NCBI GenBank assembly: GCA_047629195.1
Contig: JBLHWY010000011.1
Coordinates: 1-64,000 of the forward strand
Direction of reading: 5' to 3'
DNA from: UBA4582 sp047629195
Lineage (GTDB): Bacteria > Pseudomonadota > Gammaproteobacteria > Pseudomonadales > Azotimanducaceae
Length of the DNA stretch: 64,000 bases
The notes under the pieces are model-generated. The model was not told the DNA's origin, did no database searches, and saw nothing but the letters and a program-made list of their open reading frames with translations. A program made the position numbers and the translations under genes. How positions within the stretch are numbered: position 1 is the first letter of the stretch; the number at the start of each line of letters is the position of its first letter. Of this stretch, positions 25,676 through 34,580 are shown piece by piece.

Positions 25676-26455
25676 ATGAAGCTTGAGTTTATCGGCATTG
25701 AAAATATCCCTATGATCGAGCCTGGCGATGACCTGGCTACCTTAATTGAACAAGGGCTAGCGTCTATGGGAGAGCAATTACGAGATGATGACGTGCTTGT
25801 ACTTGCTCAAAAAATTATTTCTAAAGTCGAAGATAGATATCTTGATTTAAGAACGGTTGTGCCTAGTGCCGAGGCTATTGCATTGGCTCAGGAAGTCGAT
25901 AAACCGCCGAACAAAGTCCAAGCGATTTTAGATGAATCTAATGAAGTTGTTAGGAAGCGAAAGGGCGTTCTCATTGTTGAACATAAGCTTGGTTTTGTGC
26001 AGGCAAATGCGGGCATAGACCAATCAAATATTTCCCATGAAAATGATGCGGACGATAACATGTGCCTGTTGTTGCCCGTTGATCCCGATGCAAGTGCTGC
26101 CAAATTGCGAAGTGAAGTTGAACGCCGACATGCTGTTAGTGTTGGTGTGATTATCAATGACTCTATTGGCCGAGCCTGGCGTAATGGTTCGATGGGGCTT
26201 GCTATTGGTGTCTCGGGTTTTACCGCCATTGAAGACTATATTGGCATGACGGATATTTATGGTCGTGAACTGATGGTGACGGAAGTTGCCGCGGCCGATG
26301 AGATGGCGGCTGGTGCTTCTCTCGTGATGGGCCAGACGAGCGAGAAAACGCCTGTTGTTTTGGTGCGCGGTTATAAGCCTAAAGAACCTATCGATAACTC
26401 TCGTGTTGGTGTTCGGCCGCTGATCCGAGAAAAACAAATGGATTTATTTCGCTAG
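25676..26455 (+). CDS. cofE: Coenzyme F420-0:L-glutamate ligase
   Basis: A 259-residue protein from ATG 25676, with GGAAG 9 bases upstream. The N terminus (MKLEFIGIENIPMIEPGDDL) and the segments DVLVLAQKIISKVED, GVIINDSIGRAWRNGSMGLAIG and VVLVRGYKP fit CofE, which adds one or more glutamates to F420-0 with GTP. This is the stand-alone form; the actinobacterial FbiB has an extra C-terminal flavin-dependent domain that is absent. No separate gene for that reductase step is seen here. It ends one base before cofD. This architecture bears on how the 5,10-dehydro intermediate would be reduced. Confidence 0.93.
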   Translation: MKLEFIGIENIPMIEPGDDLATLIEQGLASMGEQLRDDDVLVLAQKIISKVEDRYLDLRTVVPSAEAIALAQEVDKPPNKVQAILDESNEVVRKRKGVLIVEHKLGFVQANAGIDQSNISHENDADDNMCLLLPVDPDASAAKLRSEVERRHAVSVGVIINDSIGRAWRNGSMGLAIGVSGFTAIEDYIGMTDIYGRELMVTEVAAADEMAAGASLVMGQTSEKTPVVLVRGYKPKEPIDNSRVGVRPLIREKQMDLFR

Positions 26456-26456
26456 T

Positions 26457-27449
26457 ATGAATGAGCCTACAGCAAAGAACTGTTTAGCAATCTCTGGAGG
26501 TGTCGGTGGGGCGAAACTTGCGCTCGGCTTGTCACATTGTTTGCCTTCCGAAAAACTCTGTGTTGTGGCAAACACAGGTGATGATTTTACCCACTTAGGG
26601 TTTAAAATTTGCCCAGACCTGGATACAGTTTTGTACACGCTGGCGGATCTGAATAACAAAGAACTTGGTTGGGGCCAACAAGGTGAATCGTGGAATTTTC
26701 TCAGTGCACTTGAGTCATTGGGCGGAGAAAGCTGGTTTCAGCTGGGCGATAGAGATCTCGCAACACATTGCGTGCGGTCCCAATTGCTCGCTGCCGGCGC
26801 TAGTCTCTCAGACGCAACAAAGCATTTATGTAAAGCAATGGGTGTTGAATTAAACCTTTGCCCCATGACCGACGATGAAGTTGCAACCATCGTGCATTGT
26901 GAAGTTGAGGATTCTGAAAGCGGGGAAAAACGAATTGTGCCGATGGCATTTCAACATTATTTCGTCAGAGATCGCTGCCAGCCCAGCGTGACCGGATTTT
27001 CCTTCGATGGCATGTCCTCAGCAAAACCAAGTGACGATTTTGTTGCTGCACTCACAAGCGAGGATCTTGGTTCCATTATTATTTGTCCGTCTAATCCCTT
27101 TGTCAGTGTTGATCCTGTGCTTAAATTGCCAGGCGTCTTAGAAGCGATAAAGAATGCCAGAGTGCCAGTAATAGCCATCTCGCCTATTGTTGGCGGACAG
27201 GCAATCAAGGGTCCCGCAGCAAAAATGATGGCTGAACTCGGTATGCCGGCCAGCGCACTAGCAGTTGCAGAGCATTACAAGGGCAAAATTGATGGATTTG
27301 TCATTGATGAGGCAGATGCCGACCTAAAAGAAGATATTGAAGGTTTAGGTATACCTACTATCGTGACCAAATCTGTCATGGTAACGTTAGAAGATCGAAT
27401 AGGATTAGCGAAAGAAGTGCTTCAGTTTGCCAGCAAATTAGCTTCCTGA
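26457..27449 (+). CDS. cofD: 2-phospho-L-lactate transferase (LPPG:Fo transferase)
   Basis: A 330-residue protein with SGGVGGAKLALGL at residues 13-25, NTGDDFTHLGFKICPDLDTV, and IIICPSNPFVSVDPVLKLPGV, all CofD/FbiA hallmarks. CofD joins the deazaflavin Fo to a guanylylated phospho-acid (lactyl, enolpyruvyl or glyceryl type) to give F420-0 or its dehydro form. Its ATG is one base after the cofE stop, so translation is probably coupled. The TMSE-like loop near GLSHCLP and a middle MTDDEVATIVHCE stretch are ordinary. The phospho-acid used cannot be read without comparing residues known to set specificity. Confidence 0.95.
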   Translation: MNEPTAKNCLAISGGVGGAKLALGLSHCLPSEKLCVVANTGDDFTHLGFKICPDLDTVLYTLADLNNKELGWGQQGESWNFLSALESLGGESWFQLGDRDLATHCVRSQLLAAGASLSDATKHLCKAMGVELNLCPMTDDEVATIVHCEVEDSESGEKRIVPMAFQHYFVRDRCQPSVTGFSFDGMSSAKPSDDFVAALTSEDLGSIIICPSNPFVSVDPVLKLPGVLEAIKNARVPVIAISPIVGGQAIKGPAAKMMAELGMPASALAVAEHYKGKIDGFVIDEADADLKEDIEGLGIPTIVTKSVMVTLEDRIGLAKEVLQFASKLAS

Positions 27450-27492
27450 GCCATTACTTGATCTATTTTAGTGACATTAACTACTTGGCAAA

Positions 27493-28230
27493 ATGATACC
27501 TGAAATGAATACGACTGCGGTTATCCCAATTAAGCAGCTTAATGACGCCAAGAAGCGTCTGGCAAATTATCTGTCTGTGAGCCAGCGCCGTGCTTTATGC
27601 CAGGTAATGTTTGAGGATGTGCTGGAAGCGGTGACCACTTGTGATCGTATTGATGATGTTGTCGTCGTCACAAATGACGAATCTGTCGCATCAATCGCAT
27701 TTTCATATTCCGCACGAGTCATTCCTGAACCCGAACAGCCTGGTTTAATTGCGGCAGTAACACATGCGGCTGATTTGCTTGCCTCTGAGGGTACTGTGAA
27801 TATGGTCTTTCTGCCTGGCGATGTACCGCTTGTGAGCGTTGAAGAACTTGAGGTTGTGCTAGATGGGTTTGGATTGAGTGGTGTGCCTGAATTTTTGATT
27901 GTGCCAGCCGAGGATCTCGGTGGCTCAAATTGTGTTGTTTGTTCGCCGCCCAATTGCATCGAATTCCTATTTGGCCTCGATAGCTTTAGAAAGCATCTGA
28001 AGGAGTCTAAGGATCGTGGAATTGAACCATCAATAGCTAAACTTCCTGGACTGGGATTGGATGTAGACACGCCGGATGATCTGGCCGTGTTAGGTGAAAT
28101 ACTGCTTCGGCAGGAAGTAACAACTAGGACCCATCGATTTTTGCTTCAGGCCGGCTTAATGATGCACCCGAGCGATCAGAATGAAAACCAGAGTAAAAAC
28201 CAGAGTGAGAATAGATTAGCGCGAAGTTAA
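27493..28230 (+). CDS. cofC: Phospholactate guanylyltransferase (CofC/FbiD family)
   Basis: A 245-residue nucleotidyltransferase. The start AVIPIKQLNDAKKRLA is the family's GTP-binding loop, and VFLPGDVPLVS, EDLGGSNCVVCSP and GLGLDVDTPDDLAVL follow, the last with the metal-binding D-x-D-x-P. It makes the GDP-linked phospho-acid used by CofD. In bacteria the acid may be phosphoenolpyruvate or 3-phosphoglycerate; this is undecided here. The C terminus carries a polar, repeat-like tail (NENQSKNQSEN) of about 20 residues beyond the family end. An internal ATG four codons in is an alternative start. It lies 43 bp after cofD and 34 bp before fbiC. Confidence 0.92.
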   Translation: MIPEMNTTAVIPIKQLNDAKKRLANYLSVSQRRALCQVMFEDVLEAVTTCDRIDDVVVVTNDESVASIAFSYSARVIPEPEQPGLIAAVTHAADLLASEGTVNMVFLPGDVPLVSVEELEVVLDGFGLSGVPEFLIVPAEDLGGSNCVVCSPPNCIEFLFGLDSFRKHLKESKDRGIEPSIAKLPGLGLDVDTPDDLAVLGEILLRQEVTTRTHRFLLQAGLMMHPSDQNENQSKNQSENRLARS

Positions 28231-28264
28231 ATTGCCTGATCAAAAACCTACCGGATAAATAGTT

Positions 28265-30817
28265 ATGACCACCATTAGTGAACAACGAATTTCTGAGCTG
28301 CTGGATACCGCAGTTGCAGGACCTCTTTCAGATGCAGATATTCTCCAGTTGTCGGAAACCAATAATACTGCAGCCTTGATGAATGTTGCCGCAGTGATAC
28401 GCGATAGGGGACATCAAAATGTTGTGTCGTATTCGCGAAAAGTTTTTATTCCGCTAACGCACCTCTGTCGTGATGTTTGTCACTACTGTACCTTTGCACA
28501 AGTGCCTAGAAAGCTGAAGGCGCCGTATCTGACGCCTGAAGAAGTATTGAAAATTGCCACTGATGGGTCGAAAGCAGGTTGTAAGGAAGCGTTGTTTACG
28601 CTCGGCGATAGACCCGAAATGCGATACAAAGCCGCTCGGGACGGGCTGAAGGAGCTTAAACAGGACTCCACGCTATCATATCTGCATGATATGGCGGAGT
28701 TGGTGTTCGCAGAAACGGGGATGCAGCCTCACCTAAACCCAGGGTTGATGAGCGCGACAGAATTGGCAGAGCTCAGAAAAGTATCTGTTTCGATGGGAAT
28801 TATGTTGGAAAGCGCCTCGCCTCGGTTGTTGGAAAAGGGCATGCCGCATTATGGTTCTCCTGATAAAGATCCTGCCCTAAGGTTAGAGACGATTAGACTA
28901 GCAGGGGAAGCGAAGATACCTTTCACCTCTGGCATCCTAATTGGCATTGGCGAGACAAGGCGTGAGCGAATCGAGTCTTTGATCGCTTTACGTGCAGCTA
29001 ATGTCGATCACGGTCATATTCAAGAAATTATCATTCAGAACTTCAGGGCGAAAGCTGACACATTGATGGTAAATGCGCCTGAGCCTGACCTGAATGAGCT
29101 GTTATGGACGTTGGCCTTGGCAAGGATTACCTTTGGGCCGAAAATGAACATTCAAGCGCCACCGAATTTGAGCCCAGGTGTGCTGGAACAAATCGTCGGT
29201 GCGGGGATCAATGACTGGGGCGGAGTGTCTCCGGTAACGCCTGACTTTGTTAACCCTGAAGCGCCATGGCCTCATTTGTCCCACCTTACAGACGAAACCG
29301 CTAAGGCGGGAAAGCTGCTGATTGAACGTCTGGCGATCTATCCTGACTATGCTCTTGATGTTGAAACCTGGCTCGACCCAGCGATGCAACCTATCGTACG
29401 AAGAGCGATTGATGGTGATGGTTTTGCCAGAACTGAAACCTGGTCTGCTGGAGCAGTGGGCGATCCTCCTGAGGCTGATCTCGCAAGGGTCACAAAAATT
29501 CCTCAGCGACGAGTAAGTGAAGATCTTGGTGGCATCCTAGAAAAAGCAAAATCAGGCACAGAGCTGTCTGAAAGTGAAATTGTTCGCTTGTTCAAAGCTA
29601 GAGGAGATGACTTAACCTACGTCTGTCAGGCTGCAAATGACGTCCGCAAAGATCTGGCCGGTGATGAAGTCACGTATTGTGTAAATAGAAACATTAATTA
29701 CACCAATGTATGTTATTTCAAGTGTCAGTTCTGTGCTTTCTCGAAAGGAAAGATGAGTGAGAACTTGCGAGGGCGACCTTACGATCTTGATCCGGAAGAG
29801 ATCATGCGTCGAACCAAAGAAGCTTATGAGCGCGGTGCAACGGAAGTCTGCCTGCAAGGTGGTATTCATCCAGAATACGACGGTAATACTTACATCGATA
29901 TTTGCCATAGCATCAAGCAAGTTATTCCGGAAATGCATATTCATGCTTTCTCTCCTTTGGAAGTTTGGCAGGGAGCGCACACGCTTGGTATTAGTCTTGA
30001 GGAATACCTAGGGAAATTGAAGGAAGCTGGGCTTGGAACATTACCGGGTACCGCGGCAGAAATTTTGGATGATGAAGTTCGAGCAACACTCTGCCCAGAT
30101 AAGCTCAATTCTGAGCAATGGCTTGAAGTGATGGAAACAGCGCATGGTCAGGGGTTTAATACGACTGCCACGATCATGTACGGTCATATCGAAAAATATG
30201 AACATATCGCTCGGCACCTGTTGAAGATTCGGCGCTTGCAAGCAAAGACCCATGGGTTTACCGAATTTGTCATTCTTCCCTTCATACATATGGAAGCCCC
30301 GATGTATTTGAAGGGTAATGCGAGGCAAGGCCCAACTTTTAGAGAAGCGTTGCTTATTCATGCAATATCCCGATTGGTGTTAAACCCCTTGTTCAGAAAC
30401 ATTCAGGCTTCTTGGACCAAATTAGGGCATGCCGGTGTTGTAGCATGTTTGAATGCTGGCGTTAATGACATCGGCGGCACCTTGATGAATGAGACGATCA
30501 CGCGTGCAGCTGGTGCCAGTCATGGGCAGGAAACAAGTCCGGAGGAAATGGAGCGCATGATCCTTTCAGCGGGTCGTCGGCCAAGACAGCGGGCAACAGA
30601 CTACGGTGAAGTTAGTGAACTTCAGCAGCAGCGTGGTCGTGGTGCGAAAACATTACTTGAGCCAGAATATACCTCAGCGAAGAAATACGAACGAAAAAAG
30701 CCGGGAACGAAAAAGAAAGATCTTTATCGTCCAGGTCTAGAGTCGACGGACAAAATGCCAGACTCATCTAACGATGACCATGATGAGGACAAAATATCGA
30801 GTGCGGATATTATTTAG
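28265..30817 (+). CDS. fbiC: Fo synthase, fused CofG-CofH radical SAM protein
   Basis: An 850-residue protein made of two radical SAM halves. The N half (CofG-type) has CRDVCHYC, the C-x3-C-x2-C cluster site at C68, C72 and C75. The C half (CofH-type) has CYFKCQFC at C483, C487 and C490, after the linker around residues 410-440. Together they build the deazaflavin Fo from tyrosine and the ribityl-diaminouracil intermediate of riboflavin synthesis. Fusion is the form found in actinobacteria and most F420-making bacteria, while archaea keep two proteins. The basic, charged C-terminal tail (KKYERKKPGTKKKD onward, ~40 residues) is an extension. It is the last of the biosynthesis genes. Confidence 0.97.
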   Translation: MTTISEQRISELLDTAVAGPLSDADILQLSETNNTAALMNVAAVIRDRGHQNVVSYSRKVFIPLTHLCRDVCHYCTFAQVPRKLKAPYLTPEEVLKIATDGSKAGCKEALFTLGDRPEMRYKAARDGLKELKQDSTLSYLHDMAELVFAETGMQPHLNPGLMSATELAELRKVSVSMGIMLESASPRLLEKGMPHYGSPDKDPALRLETIRLAGEAKIPFTSGILIGIGETRRERIESLIALRAANVDHGHIQEIIIQNFRAKADTLMVNAPEPDLNELLWTLALARITFGPKMNIQAPPNLSPGVLEQIVGAGINDWGGVSPVTPDFVNPEAPWPHLSHLTDETAKAGKLLIERLAIYPDYALDVETWLDPAMQPIVRRAIDGDGFARTETWSAGAVGDPPEADLARVTKIPQRRVSEDLGGILEKAKSGTELSESEIVRLFKARGDDLTYVCQAANDVRKDLAGDEVTYCVNRNINYTNVCYFKCQFCAFSKGKMSENLRGRPYDLDPEEIMRRTKEAYERGATEVCLQGGIHPEYDGNTYIDICHSIKQVIPEMHIHAFSPLEVWQGAHTLGISLEEYLGKLKEAGLGTLPGTAAEILDDEVRATLCPDKLNSEQWLEVMETAHGQGFNTTATIMYGHIEKYEHIARHLLKIRRLQAKTHGFTEFVILPFIHMEAPMYLKGNARQGPTFREALLIHAISRLVLNPLFRNIQASWTKLGHAGVVACLNAGVNDIGGTLMNETITRAAGASHGQETSPEEMERMILSAGRRPRQRATDYGEVSELQQQRGRGAKTLLEPEYTSAKKYERKKPGTKKKDLYRPGLESTDKMPDSSNDDHDEDKISSADII

Positions 30818-30879
30818 CACCGACAATAAAGTATACGCAGATTTGGATATCTAAAATAAAACATACGAGGATGATAACG

Positions 30880-31875
30880 ATGCCAGTGCCACAAAGAACC
30901 GCACTAACACTACCTGACCCGCGAGGGGTTTTTGAGACCATAGAACTAGCTAAATGGGCCGAAGCTGAAGGTTATGATGATCTGTGGTTTGCGGATAGTT
31001 CCGGTGTTGATGCGCTCACAACTGCTGCGGCAGTGGCACTGAATACTAGTCGCTGTCGGATTGGAACCGCCATTATACCCGTGTTTTCTCGAACGCCAGC
31101 CGTTTTGGCCTCCACGGCCCATGTACTACACCAACTCTCGGGCGGAAGATTTATTCTCGGTTTGGGTTCTTCTAGTCAAACGATGATGGAAAATTGGCAC
31201 GGGCTACAATTTGAAAAGCCACTGTCACGTGTGAAAGAAACGACTCAGTTGATTAAAAGTATGCTGAGGGGCGAGAAGAGTGATTTTGATGGCACCACGG
31301 TAAAGAGTAAAGGCTATCGGCAGCTGCCTCTGGAAGACGGTGCTCAGCCTGTCTATATGGCCGCTCTTAGAAGCAAAATGCTTGAAGCGGCGGCGGAGTT
31401 TAGTGACGGAGTCATTCTGAACTTGTTTCCGAAAGACGCATTGCCAAAAATGATGGAGCACATCAAAATTGGTGCGGAAAGGGCAGGTAAGAAATTAGAA
31501 GACATTGAAATAGTTTGCCGACATCAAGTAATTGTTAGTGATGATAAAGAAAATGCGAGAAACTTCATTCGTCGTGGCTTTGCTCCCTATTATGCGACTC
31601 CTGTATACAATTCGTTTCTTGCGTGGGCTGGATATGAAGACGTTGCGAAAGAAATTTCAGAAGGTTGGGCGGCCAAGGATAGAGATCGCACGACGGGCGC
31701 ATTAAGTGACCAATTGGTTGATGACATTGCAATTCTAGGTTCGATGGGCGAATGCCATGACCGTATTCGAGAATATGGTGAAATGGGTATTACAACGCAT
31801 ATCATTTCATGCGTATCTCCTAAAGAATCGCAGGCAACTTACGAAGCATTTACGGGTAAGAACTTTAGCTTCTAA
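30880..31875 (+). CDS. LLM-class F420-dependent oxidoreductase
   Basis: ATG 30880 is preferred over 30871 because GAGG lies 9 bases before it. The product (331 residues) is a luciferase-like TIM barrel with LAKWAEAEGYDDLWFADSSG, GTAIIPVFSRTPAVLAST, SGGRFILGLGSSSQTMMENWHG and VYMAALRSKMLEAAAEFSDG. The GLGSSS and WHG segments are typical of F420-binding members. It starts 62 bp after fbiC in the same direction and is thus probably part of the F420 operon, which supports F420H2 as cofactor. The substrate is unknown. It differs enough from its neighbour at 31947 to suggest different substrates. Confidence 0.9.
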   Translation: MPVPQRTALTLPDPRGVFETIELAKWAEAEGYDDLWFADSSGVDALTTAAAVALNTSRCRIGTAIIPVFSRTPAVLASTAHVLHQLSGGRFILGLGSSSQTMMENWHGLQFEKPLSRVKETTQLIKSMLRGEKSDFDGTTVKSKGYRQLPLEDGAQPVYMAALRSKMLEAAAEFSDGVILNLFPKDALPKMMEHIKIGAERAGKKLEDIEIVCRHQVIVSDDKENARNFIRRGFAPYYATPVYNSFLAWAGYEDVAKEISEGWAAKDRDRTTGALSDQLVDDIAILGSMGECHDRIREYGEMGITTHIISCVSPKESQATYEAFTGKNFSF

Positions 31876-31946
31876 CCAGCTATTGAGTGTTTTCTACCTG
31901 TGAAGTTTTGCCAAATTAGCTTTAAAAATTCATAAAGGACTAAAAA

Positions 31947-32981
31947 ATGAAATTAGGAATACTCAGCGGCTACTCTGGCCGAAATATGGATCTTGGTATC
32001 GAGCGGATTCAAGCGGCTGAAAGCATGGGCTATGAGTCGGTTTGGACAGCAGAAGCCTATGGTTCTGATGCTGTAACCCCAGCAGCATGGATTCTTGCTA
32101 ATACTCAGAAGATGAAAGTTGGTACTGCGATCATGCAAATGCCCGCAAGAACACCGGCATGTACCGCAATGACTGCGATGACGTTGAATCAGCTATCAAA
32201 TGGCAGATTCATTTGTGGTCTTGGGGCTTCTGGACCACAAGTTGTCGAGGGATGGCACGGAGTTGCGTATGGCCGGCCGATCACACGAACACGAGAATAT
32301 ATTGAAATTCTTCGAATGATAATGGCCCGCGAAGGTAAGGCTGAATACGAAGGTTATCACTATAATTTGCCATACAACGGTGAGGATGGAACCGGACTTG
32401 GAAAGCCTTTAAAGAGTATCCTTCAAGCTGACACAAGCATTCCGATCTACACTGCATCAATTACTGAAACTGGTCTTGCGACTAGCGCAGAACTTGCGGA
32501 TGGCGTGTTCCCAGTATGGATGAACCCGGACCGATACGACGTATTTGAACCTAGTATCACTAAGGGGCTGAAGAAAGCTGACAAAACATTAATGGATTTT
32601 GATATAGCACCATTTGTGACCTGCATACTTGGTGATGATGTAGAGGCTTGTCGAGCACCAATTAAGGGAAGTATGGCTCTGTACATCGGTGGTATGGGAG
32701 CAAGAGATAAGAATTTCTATAATGATTACGCTAAGGCGCTTGGCTTTGAAGATGCTGCTATCAAAATCCAAGACCTGTTTCTTGCTGGCAAAAAAGATGA
32801 AGCGGCCGCCGCGGTTCCTGACGAATTAGTTGACGCAACTCATCTTGTTGGACCGAAAGAGAAAATTGTCGAGCGTCTGCAAGCTTGGAAAGCTGCAGGT
32901 GAAAAAGGACATGTTGGTAATATGTTGATTGGCGCCGGTCAAACAGAAGCGTTAGAGCTCATTGCCAGCGAAATGTTATAA
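31947..32981 (+). CDS. LLM-class F420-dependent oxidoreductase
   Basis: A 344-residue luciferase-like protein. MGYESVWTAEAYGSDAVTPAAW, GTAIMQMPARTPACTAMTAM, NGRFICGLGASGPQVVEGWHG and PIYTASITETGLATSAELADG are characteristic of F420-dependent members. The closing part (HLVGPKEKIVERLQAWKAAG) is the normal end of the barrel. It follows the previous LLM gene by 71 bp and looks like the last gene of the F420 run, since a 15-bp stem-loop follows. Proteins of this type are common in mycobacteria and act on diverse redox substrates; nothing here fixes which. Confidence 0.92.
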   Translation: MKLGILSGYSGRNMDLGIERIQAAESMGYESVWTAEAYGSDAVTPAAWILANTQKMKVGTAIMQMPARTPACTAMTAMTLNQLSNGRFICGLGASGPQVVEGWHGVAYGRPITRTREYIEILRMIMAREGKAEYEGYHYNLPYNGEDGTGLGKPLKSILQADTSIPIYTASITETGLATSAELADGVFPVWMNPDRYDVFEPSITKGLKKADKTLMDFDIAPFVTCILGDDVEACRAPIKGSMALYIGGMGARDKNFYNDYAKALGFEDAAIKIQDLFLAGKKDEAAAAVPDELVDATHLVGPKEKIVERLQAWKAAGEKGHVGNMLIGAGQTEALELIASEML

Positions 32982-33006
32982 GTTTGTATTTTCGAGCTTT
33001 AACTAC

Positions 33007-33040
33007 ACTCGCGCCGGTGAACTTCTTCATTGGCGTGAGT
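33007..33040 (+). terminator. 15-bp stem-loop ending the F420 operon
   Basis: ACTCGCGCCGGTGAA at 33007-33021 pairs with TTCATTGGCGTGAGT at 33026-33040 with three G-U wobbles and a CTTC loop. It starts 26 bases after the stop of the second LLM gene. The wobbles make the stem valid for plus-strand RNA specifically. There is no strong U-run, so termination strength is uncertain. Confidence 0.6.
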
Positions 33041-33096
33041 TATGAACTTATCCGCAGGATTGGTTTTGCAAAGATAGGGTCGGATTTCAACTTCAT

Positions 33097-34278
33097 ATGA
33101 GTTATACATTAAGAGCCTGTAGCGACATCACAGAAATTGGGCGCGATGCATGGGAATCCTGTGCAAACCCAGTGTCATCAGATTTTCTACCTCTGCAAGT
33201 CCCATTTGATCCTTTTGTTTCGTATCCTTTTCTCCATGCTTTGGAGAAAAGTCGCTCTGCGATCGCTGAAACCGGATGGGCACCCTATCATCTGGTGCTA
33301 GAAGACGAGGTGGGTCAAGCTTCAGGCATTGTGCCTATGTACCTAAAAAGCCATTCGCAAGGAGAGTATGTATTTGATTATTCGTGGGCTGATGCTTTTG
33401 AGCGGGCTGGTGGTGAATACTATCCGAAGTTACAGATCGCGGTCCCGTTCACGCCAGCGACCGGTAGACGTCTACTGGTACCTGATCACAAGGATGTCGC
33501 TTCAATTCAAGATCATTTGTTAGGTGGTGTAACCCAAGTGGCAGAAAAGCTGGGCGTCTCCTCTGTGCACATCACTTACGCAGAAGAAGCACAGTGGGAA
33601 AAGATGGGTTCGTTTGGTTTCCTCCAACGTACTCACCAACAGTTTCACTGGCAGAATCAGGATTTCTCACACTTTGATGACTTTCTTGCTGCGCTTTCCT
33701 CAAAGAAAAGAAAGAATATCCGGCGAGAAAGAAAAGCAGCACTCGCTGGTGGCGTCGAGATTGAAAGATTGACGGGTGAGCAGATAACGGAAGAGCACTG
33801 GGACGCTTTTTACAGATTTTATGTTGATACGGGTGGCCGAAAATGGGGTACTCCATATCTTACCCGAGAATTTTTCTCTCTGATCGGCGAGTCGATGGCT
33901 GAGAGTATTTTGCTCGTGATGTGTCGACGTGAAGGTCGTTATGTTGCTGGCGCAATCAATTTCATTGGCGGCGAATGCCTTTTCGGTCGGAACTGGGGGT
34001 GTATCGAAGATCATCCCTTTCTACACTTTGAAGTTTGTTATTATCAAGCCATCGAATATGCGATCGAGCATGGACTAAAGCGAGTCGAAGCTGGCGCGCA
34101 GGGGCAGCACAAATTGGCGCGTGGGTATCTGCCCACACATACCTACAGTGCTCACTGGATCGTGAATGCTTCTTTTCGGGAGGCGATTTCGAATTTTCTT
34201 GAGCAGGAAAATAAATATATTGACGAAGAAATCGAATATCTGGACGAACACTCCCCGTTCAGAGCGTCTGACTCATAG
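33097..34278 (+). CDS. COG3146-type GNAT/FemAB-like acyltransferase
   Basis: A 393-residue cytoplasmic protein. PLQVPFDPFVSYPFLHALEKS, YLKSHSQGEYVFDYSWADAF, LQIAVPFTPATGRRLL, LSSKKRKNIRRERKAAL and RVEAGAQGQHKLARGY are signatures of COG3146 (DUF482). The fold joins two GNAT-like domains as in FemAB peptide transferases, and members are thought to transfer an acyl or aminoacyl group; the substrate is unknown. It follows the F420 operon hairpin by about 55 bp and has no weighty ribosome binding site. No functional link to F420 is visible. Confidence 0.87.
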   Translation: MSYTLRACSDITEIGRDAWESCANPVSSDFLPLQVPFDPFVSYPFLHALEKSRSAIAETGWAPYHLVLEDEVGQASGIVPMYLKSHSQGEYVFDYSWADAFERAGGEYYPKLQIAVPFTPATGRRLLVPDHKDVASIQDHLLGGVTQVAEKLGVSSVHITYAEEAQWEKMGSFGFLQRTHQQFHWQNQDFSHFDDFLAALSSKKRKNIRRERKAALAGGVEIERLTGEQITEEHWDAFYRFYVDTGGRKWGTPYLTREFFSLIGESMAESILLVMCRREGRYVAGAINFIGGECLFGRNWGCIEDHPFLHFEVCYYQAIEYAIEHGLKRVEAGAQGQHKLARGYLPTHTYSAHWIVNASFREAISNFLEQENKYIDEEIEYLDEHSPFRASDS

Positions 34279-34580
34279 AGTTCGATTCAAGCTGGGCTAT
34301 CTCGAATTTTACGGATAGCACAATTGCTTTGCCCTTGTTCATTATTACGGGTCTATATTGGCTTGGCATCCACCGTGTTGTGTCGGTACGCCTTAGCAAG
34401 ATCTACTCTCTTCTATTTCTGACGAAGACTGCTTACAATTTAGAATATGCTGAAGTTAAGCGGGTAAATCATAAGCGTTTGTGCAGGTAACTTTTAGCGG
34501 TCAAAGTCGAATCCAGAGATGTACAATAGCGCGAAGTATACGGCTTGGTTAGTTGAAGCGAAGTGCGATTAGGGAGAGAT

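Noticed and set aside
27567..28070. 167-codon minus-strand frame inside cofC
   Set aside because: Ser/Thr-rich shadow of a clear F420 biosynthesis gene.
33049..33057. TTATCCGCA as a DnaA box after the F420 operon
   Set aside because: Single site with a mismatch and no neighbours.
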